Source: Candidatus Anoxychlamydiales bacterium
Lineage (GTDB): Bacteria > Chlamydiota > Chlamydiia > Chlamydiales > SM23-39
Assembly (NCBI GenBank): GCA_011064865.1
Contig: JAAKFX010000072.1
Location: forward strand, 1-8,024
DNA: 8,024 nt
Reading direction: 5' to 3'
The notes beneath the pieces were generated by a model, which worked only from the letters and a program-made list of their open reading frames with translations, had not been told where the DNA came from and did not search any database. Below are positions 1 through 5,004 of this stretch, one piece after another (position 1 is the stretch's first letter; each line of letters begins with the position of its first letter). The position numbers and the translations under genes are program-made.

Positions 1-175
1 CACACATCGCTATATTGTGTCTTTTAGTTAAGGTGAGATCTAGCTCTTTAGAAATGATGTAAGCATCTTCTAAAAAAGCTTCATAAAAATCTCCCAAACG
101 AAAGAGCAGAAGAGCATCTTTTGATTTTTCTTTTAAAGATTGCCATTGCTTCATCATAGGAGTTGAAAAGCTCAT
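1..175 (-). CDS. mutS: DNA mismatch repair protein MutS, N-terminal part (cut by window edge)
   Basis: The minus strand from the ATG at 175-173 is open to the window edge and encodes 58 residues of the MutS N-terminus. MutS is the ATPase clamp that recognises mispaired bases and recruits MutL. Visible here is the start of mismatch-recognition domain I. It opens with STPMMKQWQ and continues with LLFRLGDFYEAF at about residues 23-34, which contains the Phe-Tyr-Glu triplet (F30, E32) that family members use to wedge and contact the mismatch. TLTKRHNIAMC follows at about 48-58, matching the family pattern leading into the GIPYH segment, which would lie outside the window. An AAAGGA Shine-Dalgarno-like stretch (183-188) supports the start. 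The gene is divergent from dnaG across a short, extremely A/T-rich gap. The ATPase and clamp domains cannot be assessed. Confidence 0.93.
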   Translation of the reverse strand, partial: MSFSTPMMKQWQSLKEKSKDALLLFRLGDFYEAFLEDAYIISKELDLTLTKRHNIAMC

Positions 176-268
176 TTTTTTATCCTTTTATTTTTTTTTA
201 TTCATTTTAACTAGAATAAAAAAAAAGAGCTATTTTTCTTTTTTTTGAGAAATGCTACGATAGTTATT

Positions 269-2044
269 ATGAAGACATATACCAAAGAAAGCTTAGAGTT
301 GCTCCGCTCTAGAATAGATCTAATAGAGGTTTTATCTCCTTATGTAGATTTTTCAAGAAGTGGAAGCTATTTTAAAGCTAAATGTCCCTTTCATGAAGAA
401 AAAACTCCATCTTTTGTAATTCAAAGAAGTGATACTCACTATCATTGCTATGGCTGCTCCGCTCATGGTGATGCTATCTCTTTTTTAATGAATCATCAAA
501 AGATGTCATTTACAGAATCTGTAGAATATTTAGCTGATAAATTTTCAATTAATTTAGAGCAAAATGATTCTCAAGATCACAAAAAAGATTTAGGGCCATC
601 TAAAAAAGTTTTAAAAAATGCTCTAGATTTAGCTGCGAGATTTTATAACTATCTTTTGCTTCATACAGATCCAGGCCAGGAGGCTCTAAAATATTTATAT
701 GAAAGAGCTATAGATTTAGAGTTTATTAAAACCTTTCAAATCGGGCTTAGTTTAAACGATCCATATCATCTGCAAAATTTTATGAAAGAGAAGAAAATCT
801 CAAATGAAATTTTATATAACGCAGGACTTATTAAAAATACCAACAAAGATTTTTTTACCGATAGAATAATGATCCCTATTAAAGACTCTATTGGCTCAGT
901 AATTGGATTTACCGCAAGAAAATATAAAATTGAGACATTTGGTGGTAAATATATAAATACCGCGGAGACAATTTTATTTAAAAAATCTAAAATTCTTTTT
1001 GGTCTCAACTACTCTCGAAAAAATATTGCTAAACAAAGAAAGGCTATAATAGTAGAGGGGCAAATAGATGCTCTTCGATTAATCCATTTTGGATTTAATG
1101 TAGCTGTTGCATCTGGTGGAACCGCTTTTACTCAGGATCATGTAAAAGAGCTTTTAAATTTAGGTGTTAATCAAGTCTATTTAGCTTTTGATTCAGATAC
1201 AGCAGGCATAGATGCTGCTATAAAAACAGGGGATCTTTTTCAAAAACATGCAATAGAGACATTTGTTTTAACTCTACCAATGAATTTAGATCCAGATACT
1301 ATTTTAATAGAGTATGGCCCAAATCATTTTGAGAAAATGATACAAAATAGCACAGATTATCTCACTTTTTTGACTCAGATGTATTCAAAAAAAATAGATA
1401 TCAAATCTCCTTCTGGAAAAAATGAAATCGTTCAACTTTTAGCAGATAGAATAAAAAAATGGGACCATCCTTTGATGGTACATGAGAGTTTGAGAAAGTT
1501 AGCAAAACTTACCAAAACACCAGAGAAGATGATTTCAATAAATGAGATTGAATCTCCAAATGTATATATAAAAAAACAAGCCGATCTATCTTTTTCTACT
1601 ATAAATCCCGATCTTATCTTAGAGACAGATCTTTTAAGAGTTCTGTTTTTACAAGGCTTATCTAATCCAAATCTTATTGAAATTGCAGAAAATCATTTAC
1701 TAGATTCTCATTTTAAAATTAGAGTATGCAAAAATCTTTTTACAAAATATTTACAAAACTACAAAGATAACAGCTCAATTGATCTACTCTCTTTTGCAAT
1801 AGATTTAGAAAATGCTGAAGAGAGACTATTTTTATCTGAAATGCTACAAAAAAAGGTAAATCTAGATAAAATAGATAAGATTTTTGTAAATACTGTTCAA
1901 CAAATCTTAGATCGCTCTTGGATGGAAAAAAGAGAAGAGATAAAACTAAAAATCCATAGCTCAAATTATTCTGATGATGAAGTGATTGTTCTTGCTAAAG
2001 AGTTTGATGATCTAAAAAATCAAAGACCTAAAGTAAAACTTTGA
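269..2044 (+). CDS. dnaG: DNA primase DnaG
   Basis: Bacterial primase, the DNA-directed RNA polymerase that lays primers for DnaB-driven replication. From the ATG at 269 it has 591 residues, about normal for the family. Domains in order: CHC2 zinc-binding domain with C39, H42, C60 and C63 inside CPFHEEKTPSF and HYHCYGC; catalytic core with the RIMIPIKD strand (about 199-206); TOPRIM fold with the glutamate in EGQIDAL (E263), the GGTAFT loop and the acidic DSDTAG motif (D308, D310), which coordinate the catalytic metals; then a divergent C-terminal region (about 440-591) in the position of the DnaB-binding domain. A TTG at 245 would add eight residues (RNATIVI plus its own Met). ATG 269 is preferred because MKTYTKESLELL resembles known DnaG starts, although neither start has a good ribosome site. 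It is convergent with the 209-residue gene 33 nt downstream. Confidence 0.96.
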   Translation: MKTYTKESLELLRSRIDLIEVLSPYVDFSRSGSYFKAKCPFHEEKTPSFVIQRSDTHYHCYGCSAHGDAISFLMNHQKMSFTESVEYLADKFSINLEQNDSQDHKKDLGPSKKVLKNALDLAARFYNYLLLHTDPGQEALKYLYERAIDLEFIKTFQIGLSLNDPYHLQNFMKEKKISNEILYNAGLIKNTNKDFFTDRIMIPIKDSIGSVIGFTARKYKIETFGGKYINTAETILFKKSKILFGLNYSRKNIAKQRKAIIVEGQIDALRLIHFGFNVAVASGGTAFTQDHVKELLNLGVNQVYLAFDSDTAGIDAAIKTGDLFQKHAIETFVLTLPMNLDPDTILIEYGPNHFEKMIQNSTDYLTFLTQMYSKKIDIKSPSGKNEIVQLLADRIKKWDHPLMVHESLRKLAKLTKTPEKMISINEIESPNVYIKKQADLSFSTINPDLILETDLLRVLFLQGLSNPNLIEIAENHLLDSHFKIRVCKNLFTKYLQNYKDNSSIDLLSFAIDLENAEERLFLSEMLQKKVNLDKIDKIFVNTVQQILDRSWMEKREEIKLKIHSSNYSDDEVIVLAKEFDDLKNQRPKVKL

Positions 2045-2065
2045 AATGATATTTTAGTTTTATTT
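2031..2065. terminator. Possible hairpin between dnaG and the convergent downstream gene
   Basis: The end of dnaG can pair with the following bases: 2031-2040 with 2056-2065, ten pairs including one G-T, around a 15-nt loop. On the plus strand the stem is followed by a mixed T-rich stretch. On the minus strand the convergent gene meets a run of nine T (2067-2077 region) just before it. This could serve as a weak shared terminator, but the stem is nearly all A-T and the loop is long. Confidence 0.3.
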
Positions 2066-2077
2066 ATTAAAAAAAAA

Positions 2078-2707
2078 TCAAGGTGAAATACTCCAAGTAA
2101 CTAAATCATCGATTAGCTTAGGATTATTTTTCAATAATTCTATGATATTATTTCCCCCTTTTTGTTCATTATCTGCTAGAATTCTTATAAAGTTTTCTGA
2201 AATATGTAGATCGCCGTCTGGTAGATCGCCGTCTGTTGGATTACCAATATTGCCAAATTTAATTTTCCATTCTTCCGCCTTATATAGAAAAAACATATCA
2301 ATAGGATCTAATCGACTATTATAAAAATATCCATATAATAGTATATAGGCAACATTTAAAATAAATATTTTAGAAATAACAAAAAATCTTGTTAAATAAT
2401 TTTTTTGTGTGATTTGTTTATTAGATATGTCATATAATTCTACAATCCTTTTTGAAATACTAATTCCATTTAATCTATCTTGTGTGGATAAATTATTTTC
2501 ATTAAATCGTCTATTAGCTAACTTAATAATATTTGAATGTAAATCTTGTAAAGAATATGATCCTTTAAAACCATTTGCTATAATGACTCTTTTACCCCAA
2601 AAGGAGATTTTTGATTCAGAGTTTTTTAAGATATCATTTAAATTTTGTAAATCCTCTGTCGTTAGAGCTTTTTTTAATGGAACACAACTTGAAGAATATA
2701 AAGGCAT
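2078..2707 (-). CDS. Hypothetical 209-residue protein with one membrane-like segment
   Basis: I do not recognise the family. The start is well supported: AAGGA lies at 2717-2721, nine nt before the ATG, behind a strong promoter. Visible parts: a polar, probably helical N-terminal half rich in Asn, Ser and Lys; one hydrophobic segment at about 108-129 (FFVISKIFILNVAYILLYGY) that could be a single membrane span or a buried helix; then a short acidic loop in which DGDL is repeated (159-162 and 164-167) through an exact 15-bp duplication; and a helical C-terminus rich in Ile, Leu, Asn and Asp. There is no signal peptide. The gene stands alone, convergent with dnaG. Its own promoter with an internal palindrome suggests individually regulated expression. 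It may belong to the accessory insert between dnaG and glyS. No function is proposed. Confidence 0.72.
   Translation of the reverse strand: MPLYSSSCVPLKKALTTEDLQNLNDILKNSESKISFWGKRVIIANGFKGSYSLQDLHSNIIKLANRRFNENNLSTQDRLNGISISKRIVELYDISNKQITQKNYLTRFFVISKIFILNVAYILLYGYFYNSRLDPIDMFFLYKAEEWKIKFGNIGNPTDGDLPDGDLHISENFIRILADNEQKGGNNIIELLKNNPKLIDDLVTWSISP
2206..2235. repeat. Perfect 15-bp tandem duplication inside the 209-residue gene
   Basis: GTAGATCGCCGTCTG occurs twice head to tail (2206-2220 and 2221-2235) with no mismatch. Because 15 is a multiple of three the reading frame is kept, and the product carries DGDL-P-DGDL. The unit is much richer in GC than its surroundings. Perfect identity suggests a recent slippage event or selection for the repeated acidic motif. 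Confidence 0.93.
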
Positions 2708-2734
2708 AATCCTAATTCCTTATAAATTATTAAT

Positions 2735-2763
2735 TACATCTTAATTATATCTTAATTTAAGAT
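2735..2763. promoter_or_regulatory. Operator-like palindrome and 11-bp tandem repeat over the promoter
   Basis: ATCTTAA-T-TTAAGAT is a perfect 7-bp inverted repeat around one base (2749-2763). It fills most of the spacer and touches the -10 box of the preceding promoter. Overlapping it, an 11-bp unit is repeated with one mismatch (2735-2745 and 2746-2756), so the half-site ATCTTAA occurs three times counting both strands. The placement is that expected for a repressor binding site. The A/T-rich context makes chance palindromes more likely. Confidence 0.45.
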
Positions 2764-2772
2764 TTTTTTCAA
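2744..2772 (-). promoter_or_regulatory. Near-consensus promoter of the 209-residue gene
   Basis: On the minus strand TTGAAA (2772-2767) is followed after exactly 17 nt by a perfect TATAAT (2749-2744). The ATG lies about 36 nt further on, with a good AAGGA ribosome site between. This is the strongest sigma-70-type promoter I can see in the window. Confidence 0.7.
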
Positions 2773-2794
2773 ATTATATTCTTTGTACCAAACA

Positions 2795-2938
2795 ATTATA
2801 TTAGGCTGCGTAGTATAAGTATTTTATCATCAATAACTTAAAGCTTTTCAAAGATTTTGAGCTGGTTTTCATAATTCATTTATGTATAATAGTTTAAGTT
2901 TTTGAAGAATCGACTTATGCAACATAGCCATTATATTA
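2795..2938. mobile_element. MITE-like element of IS5/IS903 type with 9-bp target duplication
   Basis: The element proper spans 2804-2929 (126 bp). Its left end begins GGCTGCGTAGTATAAGT and its right end, read on the minus strand, begins GGCTATGTTGCATAAGT: 13 of 17 match. With a 2-nt gap the similarity continues to 2842 and 2893 (27 of 37 aligned positions), both arms ending in AACTTAAA. Immediately outside lie two perfect copies of ATTATATTA (2795-2803 and 2930-2938), a 9-bp target duplication. From memory, the IS903 terminus is GGCTTTGTTGAATAAATC and IS903-group elements duplicate 9 bp; the right end matches it at 15 of 18 positions. There is no room for a transposase, so this is either a MITE moved in trans or an internally deleted IS. 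A TATAAT inside it (2885-2890, plus strand) could act as a stray promoter. Confidence 0.78.
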
Positions 2939-3284
2939 CTTTTGCTGGTTTGAAAAAACAGAAATTCAATACTTTACAATTTTTATTTTAAAGTAAATTT
3001 TTAAAAAAAAATCAAGTTATGAGATGGATTAACAGTCTTAAAAAATAAGCTCTAAAAACTTCCCTTGACAACCTTAAATTAACCTCGATTACATAGAGTA
3101 GAAGAACATGAAAAATTTCACAAGAAATGATTAGTAAATTAGGGGTTTTTGCGGAAATCCTCTCCTTGTCAAGGGTTGGGACTATTCAAATTAACGCCTG
3201 TGGATTATGCTATGGCGGCGGAACAGAGATATATTTTCTGGTCTACGAGTTATCATAAGCAGAAACAGGAAGCTTGCCATTTTA
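2939..3284. other. Gene-poor stretch with broken frames and a higher-GC patch
   Basis: No convincing intact gene lies here. After the MITE comes ordinary A/T-rich sequence, including the 14-nt copy of the tRNA-Asn anticodon region at 3024-3037. A perfect -35-like TTGACA lies at 3065-3070, but the -10 candidates 17 to 19 nt downstream (ATTACA, TTACAT, TACATA) are poor. From about 3140 to 3295 the GC content rises to roughly 44 per cent by hand count, far above the surroundings. Three short overlapping reading frames occur (from 3108, 8 codons; from 3127, 43 codons; and 3143-3295 without a start), the pattern of a decayed import. Confidence 0.5.
3024..3037. repeat. 14-nt direct repeat of the tRNA-Asn anticodon region (possible att core)
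   Basis: ATGGATTAACAGTC is identical, and in the same orientation, to 4978-4991. There it forms the anticodon loop and parts of both stem strands of the tRNA-Asn fragment, read from the minus strand. Tyrosine integrases commonly cross over in tRNA anticodon arms, so the two copies could be the core sites bounding an inserted segment. No T-arm or D-arm sequence accompanies this copy, and a chance match cannot be excluded in DNA of this composition. Confidence 0.45.
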
Positions 3285-3295
3285 ATGGCGAGTAG
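3143..3295 (+). pseudogene. Probable gene remnant, higher GC than surroundings
   Basis: An open frame without a start codon runs from just after a stop at 3140-3142 to the TAG at 3293-3295. Its C-terminal 38 residues look protein-like: it reads GLFKLTPVDYAMAAEQ and then RYIFWSTSYHKQKQEA before the stop. Base composition (about 44 per cent GC) differs sharply from the flanks. The stop overlaps by 11 nt the ATG at 3285 of the following frame, the kind of tight overlap seen in phage or plasmid operons. I cannot name the family. The missing 5' part suggests truncation, with frameshifts possible upstream. Confidence 0.35.
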
Positions 3296-3473
3296 TTCTC
3301 ATATTAAAATCATTCAAAAAGATGGTAGCTATATTCCTTTAGATGAAGATACAGAATATTCTGTTTTATTTAATCCTTCATGGGTAGTTTTGGAAAGAGA
3401 TTTTTTTCTATTTAACAATTCTACTGAAACAAAAAAAACAAATATACTCCCACAAACTATAATAAAAAAATGA
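3285..3473 (+). CDS. Doubtful small hypothetical protein (62 residues)
   Basis: The frame is open from 3207, which would give 88 residues. I prefer the ATG at 3285: the first 26 codons of the longer version lie in the higher-GC patch, where another frame looks more protein-like, and an AGGAAG stretch (3267-3272) lies 12 nt upstream of 3285. The product begins MASSSHIKIIQKDGSY, has a mixed hydrophobic and acidic middle (SVLFNPSWVVLERDFFLF) suggestive of beta strands, and ends with a Thr/Lys-rich tail. There is no signal peptide or recognisable motif. It overlaps the upstream remnant by 11 nt, so both may derive from one imported operon. It could equally be part of a decayed gene. It is convergent with the Bro-N gene downstream. 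Confidence 0.35.
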   Translation: MASSSHIKIIQKDGSYIPLDEDTEYSVLFNPSWVVLERDFFLFNNSTETKKTNILPQTIIKK

Positions 3474-3533
3474 ATTGCAAAATATGAAAATAATTTCACC
3501 AAAAATTGAAGGAAGGATTTTAATAAATTAAAA

Positions 3534-4385
3534 TTATTCTTTTTCTATTAATTCTATTTCTTGATCTTTTGATATCTTATTTAAAAAATTAGCAGAAGTT
3601 ACAACTTTTTCACCTGATTTTTGTTCTAATTCTTTTCTCGCATTTCCAGCAACATTTCCACCATCTTTAGCTGCTTTTTTATTTTCTCTAAAACCTTTAG
3701 CATTTCTTTTAACTGCAATTTTTGTAGTTGAAGCTTCTCCTAGCATAGAAAATATTAATTCGAGATCACTCATATGATCTCTTAGATTTTCTTTTTCAAG
3801 CTTTTTTAATTTTTTATGATCCGAAGGCTTTAATCCAAAAGTTGCTTTTGAAATCTCGGCTGTTAATATTGCATATTCATTTTTTTCTTTAACTCCTCTT
3901 TTCTCCCATTCATCAGTTAGTTTTTCTCTAATTGCAATTCCACGCATTCTCTTTTCAATCCAACTATCCGGATATCCTTTTGCTTTATAAATAGCTCTGC
4001 TTCGTTTAGTCGCAAGTTCTGGATCTTCTATCTCTTGAATACGTTCATATCCTACTTTTGCAAGCCATCTTTTAAAAGGTTCGGCTTTTGGAGAAGGTAT
4101 AGATTGAATTATACGAAAAACACCTTCAGTATTTGAACAATTTAATCTTTGTTTACCTCCCTCTGTATCAACATAAAGGGGGGTGACAATTTGTCCCCAT
4201 CCTTCTGATAAGATAGGATCTCTTTTACGCATTTTTTTTAAATATTCACTAGGATTAACTGAATCTGTTAAAGCAATAACAATATCTTTAACAACAAACC
4301 ACCATTCATCATTATGAATAATTTTACGAATTTTCTTGTCTTTAAAAATAGCGATCTTTGAAGACTTTTGAATTTCTTTAGTCAT
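3534..4385 (-). CDS. Bro-N domain protein, phage-antirepressor / DinD-like
   Basis: A 283-residue protein with an N-terminal Bro-N DNA-binding domain at about 10-115. Its hallmarks are IAIFKDKKIRKI, a WWFVVKDIVIAL segment, the polar stretch around NCSNTEGVFRII, and FKRWLAK at its end. Such domains occur in phage antirepressors, baculovirus BRO proteins and bacterial DinD-like proteins. The C-terminal half is basic and helical: YAILTAEISKATFG (about 171-184), LRDHMSDLELIFSMLGEAST (about 201-220), then a KKAAKDGGNVAGNARKELE stretch (about 236-254), an arrangement I associate with chromosomal proteins labelled BRO family or DNA-damage-inducible protein D. A good AAGAGGA ribosome site (4394-4400) lies eight nt before the ATG. 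A 7-bp inverted repeat just upstream may be regulatory. It follows the 117-residue gene on the same strand after 86 nt. The family suggests DNA binding and phage ancestry; its target and role here are unknown. Confidence 0.85.
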   Translation of the reverse strand: MTKEIQKSSKIAIFKDKKIRKIIHNDEWWFVVKDIVIALTDSVNPSEYLKKMRKRDPILSEGWGQIVTPLYVDTEGGKQRLNCSNTEGVFRIIQSIPSPKAEPFKRWLAKVGYERIQEIEDPELATKRSRAIYKAKGYPDSWIEKRMRGIAIREKLTDEWEKRGVKEKNEYAILTAEISKATFGLKPSDHKKLKKLEKENLRDHMSDLELIFSMLGEASTTKIAVKRNAKGFRENKKAAKDGGNVAGNARKELEQKSGEKVVTSANFLNKISKDQEIELIEKE

Positions 4386-4400
4386 ATTTTTAGTCCTCTT

Positions 4401-4424
4401 AACTTATTTCAAATAACATAAGTT
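4401..4424. promoter_or_regulatory. Inverted repeat upstream of the Bro-N gene
   Basis: AACTTAT (4401-4407) and ATAAGTT (4418-4424) form a perfect 7-bp inverted repeat around a 10-nt spacer, ending directly beside the AAGAGGA ribosome site of the Bro-N gene. In DNA it could be an operator half-site pair one helical turn and a half apart. In RNA it would be a weak hairpin next to the ribosome site. Regulation by the Bro-N protein itself is possible but unproven. Confidence 0.35.
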
Positions 4425-4471
4425 TTAAATTAGATTAATTTTACTATTAAAAACTATTTTAAAAAAGAATT

Positions 4472-4825
4472 TTATTTATAACGCTTTAAGATTGTTTCTA
4501 CAGATGTTAAAATATCCTCTCTTATAGATAAACGATCATTCAACAAAATTTTTTGGATTTTTTTTTGTTTTCTATTACTAAAAAATTTTAAATTTTTATC
4601 AACATGTTTTTTTAAAGAATTTTTATAAAATTTCAACAATTGATCTTTATTATTTGTTGATTGATGTGTTTTTAAAGTATCAACATTTTGAAAAAATCCC
4701 TGAAAGGCGTTTAAGATTTTTTTTGCTGCATCATGTTTTTCTTTAAATGAAAATTTTCTGGATTTAGAAAAATACAACATTATTATTGGTAGAGCAACAG
4801 AATCAATAATCCATTTGTAATCCAT
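4472..4825 (-). CDS. Hypothetical 117-residue basic protein with N-terminal membrane anchor
   Basis: I do not recognise this family. The first 20 residues (MDYKWIIDSVALPIIMLYFS) contain a short hydrophobic helix that could anchor the protein in the membrane. It is followed at once by positive charges (KSRKFSFKEKH), which would keep the rest in the cytoplasm. The remainder is a lysine-rich, helical region of about 95 residues with no cysteine and no catalytic motif visible. No clear ribosome site precedes the ATG, although a TATAAT lies about 30 nt upstream of it. It is the first gene of a minus-strand pair with the Bro-N gene 86 nt downstream, and both lie between the tRNA-Asn fragment and its 14-nt repeat copy. 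Co-transcription is plausible. A membrane-anchored accessory or defence component is one possibility, without direct evidence. Confidence 0.62.
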   Translation of the reverse strand: MDYKWIIDSVALPIIMLYFSKSRKFSFKEKHDAAKKILNAFQGFFQNVDTLKTHQSTNNKDQLLKFYKNSLKKHVDKNLKFFSNRKQKKIQKILLNDRLSIREDILTSVETILKRYK

Positions 4826-4855
4826 AAATCATTACTATTTTTTTAAGTAAAATAT

Positions 4856-4884
4856 ATTATATAAAAATTATTAATAAACCTAAA
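4856..4884 (-). promoter_or_regulatory. Candidate promoter of the 117-residue gene and Bro-N pair
   Basis: On the minus strand TTTAGG (4884-4879) is followed after 17 nt by a perfect TATAAT (4861-4856), about 30 nt before the ATG at 4825. The -35 box is weak. A second TATAAT lies at 4927-4922, just below the tRNA fragment. In A/T-rich DNA either may be fortuitous. Confidence 0.35.
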
Positions 4885-4947
4885 ATAATTTTCTTTCACT
4901 ATTTTTTAGATAAATAAACAAATTATACTCTGCTAATGGATAAAAAA

Positions 4948-4995
4948 CTCCGGGTGTAAGATTCGAACTTACGACCAATGGATTAACAGTCCAAT
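4948..4995 (-). pseudogene. tRNA-Asn(GTT) 3' fragment lacking acceptor 5' strand and D-arm
   Basis: Read on the minus strand, the fragment starts with the 5' anticodon stem TTGGA (4994-4990). It continues with the loop CTGTTAA with anticodon GTT (4987-4985), stem TCCAT, variable loop TGGTC, a perfect T-arm (GTAAG / TTCGAAT / CTTAC, 4972-4956), the acceptor 3' strand ACCCGGA and discriminator G at 4948. The first anticodon-stem pair is T-T mismatched. The expected acceptor strand TCCGGGT and a D-arm are absent: at their expected distance lies the 3' end of glyS, whose stop codon is only 9 nt away. It therefore cannot fold as a tRNA and is a remnant, typical of the 3' piece carried or left by integrative elements. 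A short run of six T follows it. Confidence 0.85.
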
Positions 4996-5004
4996 CCTAA
5001 AAAC

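Noticed and set aside
245..268. TTG start of dnaG giving eight extra residues
   Set aside because: It lacks a convincing ribosome site and the added residues do not resemble DnaG; the ATG at 269 gives a normal N-terminus, though this is not decisive.
2142..2744. Plus-strand frames opposite the 209-residue gene
   Set aside because: They are antisense to a gene with a good promoter and ribosome site and have no features of their own.
2918..2991. A 24-codon frame starting at the ATG in the right end of the MITE
   Set aside because: Its first codons are the terminal inverted repeat and target duplication, and it has no ribosome site; it is explained by the mobile element.
3108..3258. Short frames starting at 3108 (8 codons) and 3127 (43 codons)
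   Set aside because: They overlap each other and the more protein-like frame 3143-3295, and show no recognisable motif; treated as part of the decayed patch.
3207..3284. Extended start of the small plus-strand gene at 3207
   Set aside because: The extra residues lie in the higher-GC patch, where another frame looks more protein-like, and there is no ribosome site for it.
3514..3533. Inverted A/T repeat just after the Bro-N stop as a terminator
   Set aside because: The stem is only A-T pairs and too weak to separate from background in this composition.
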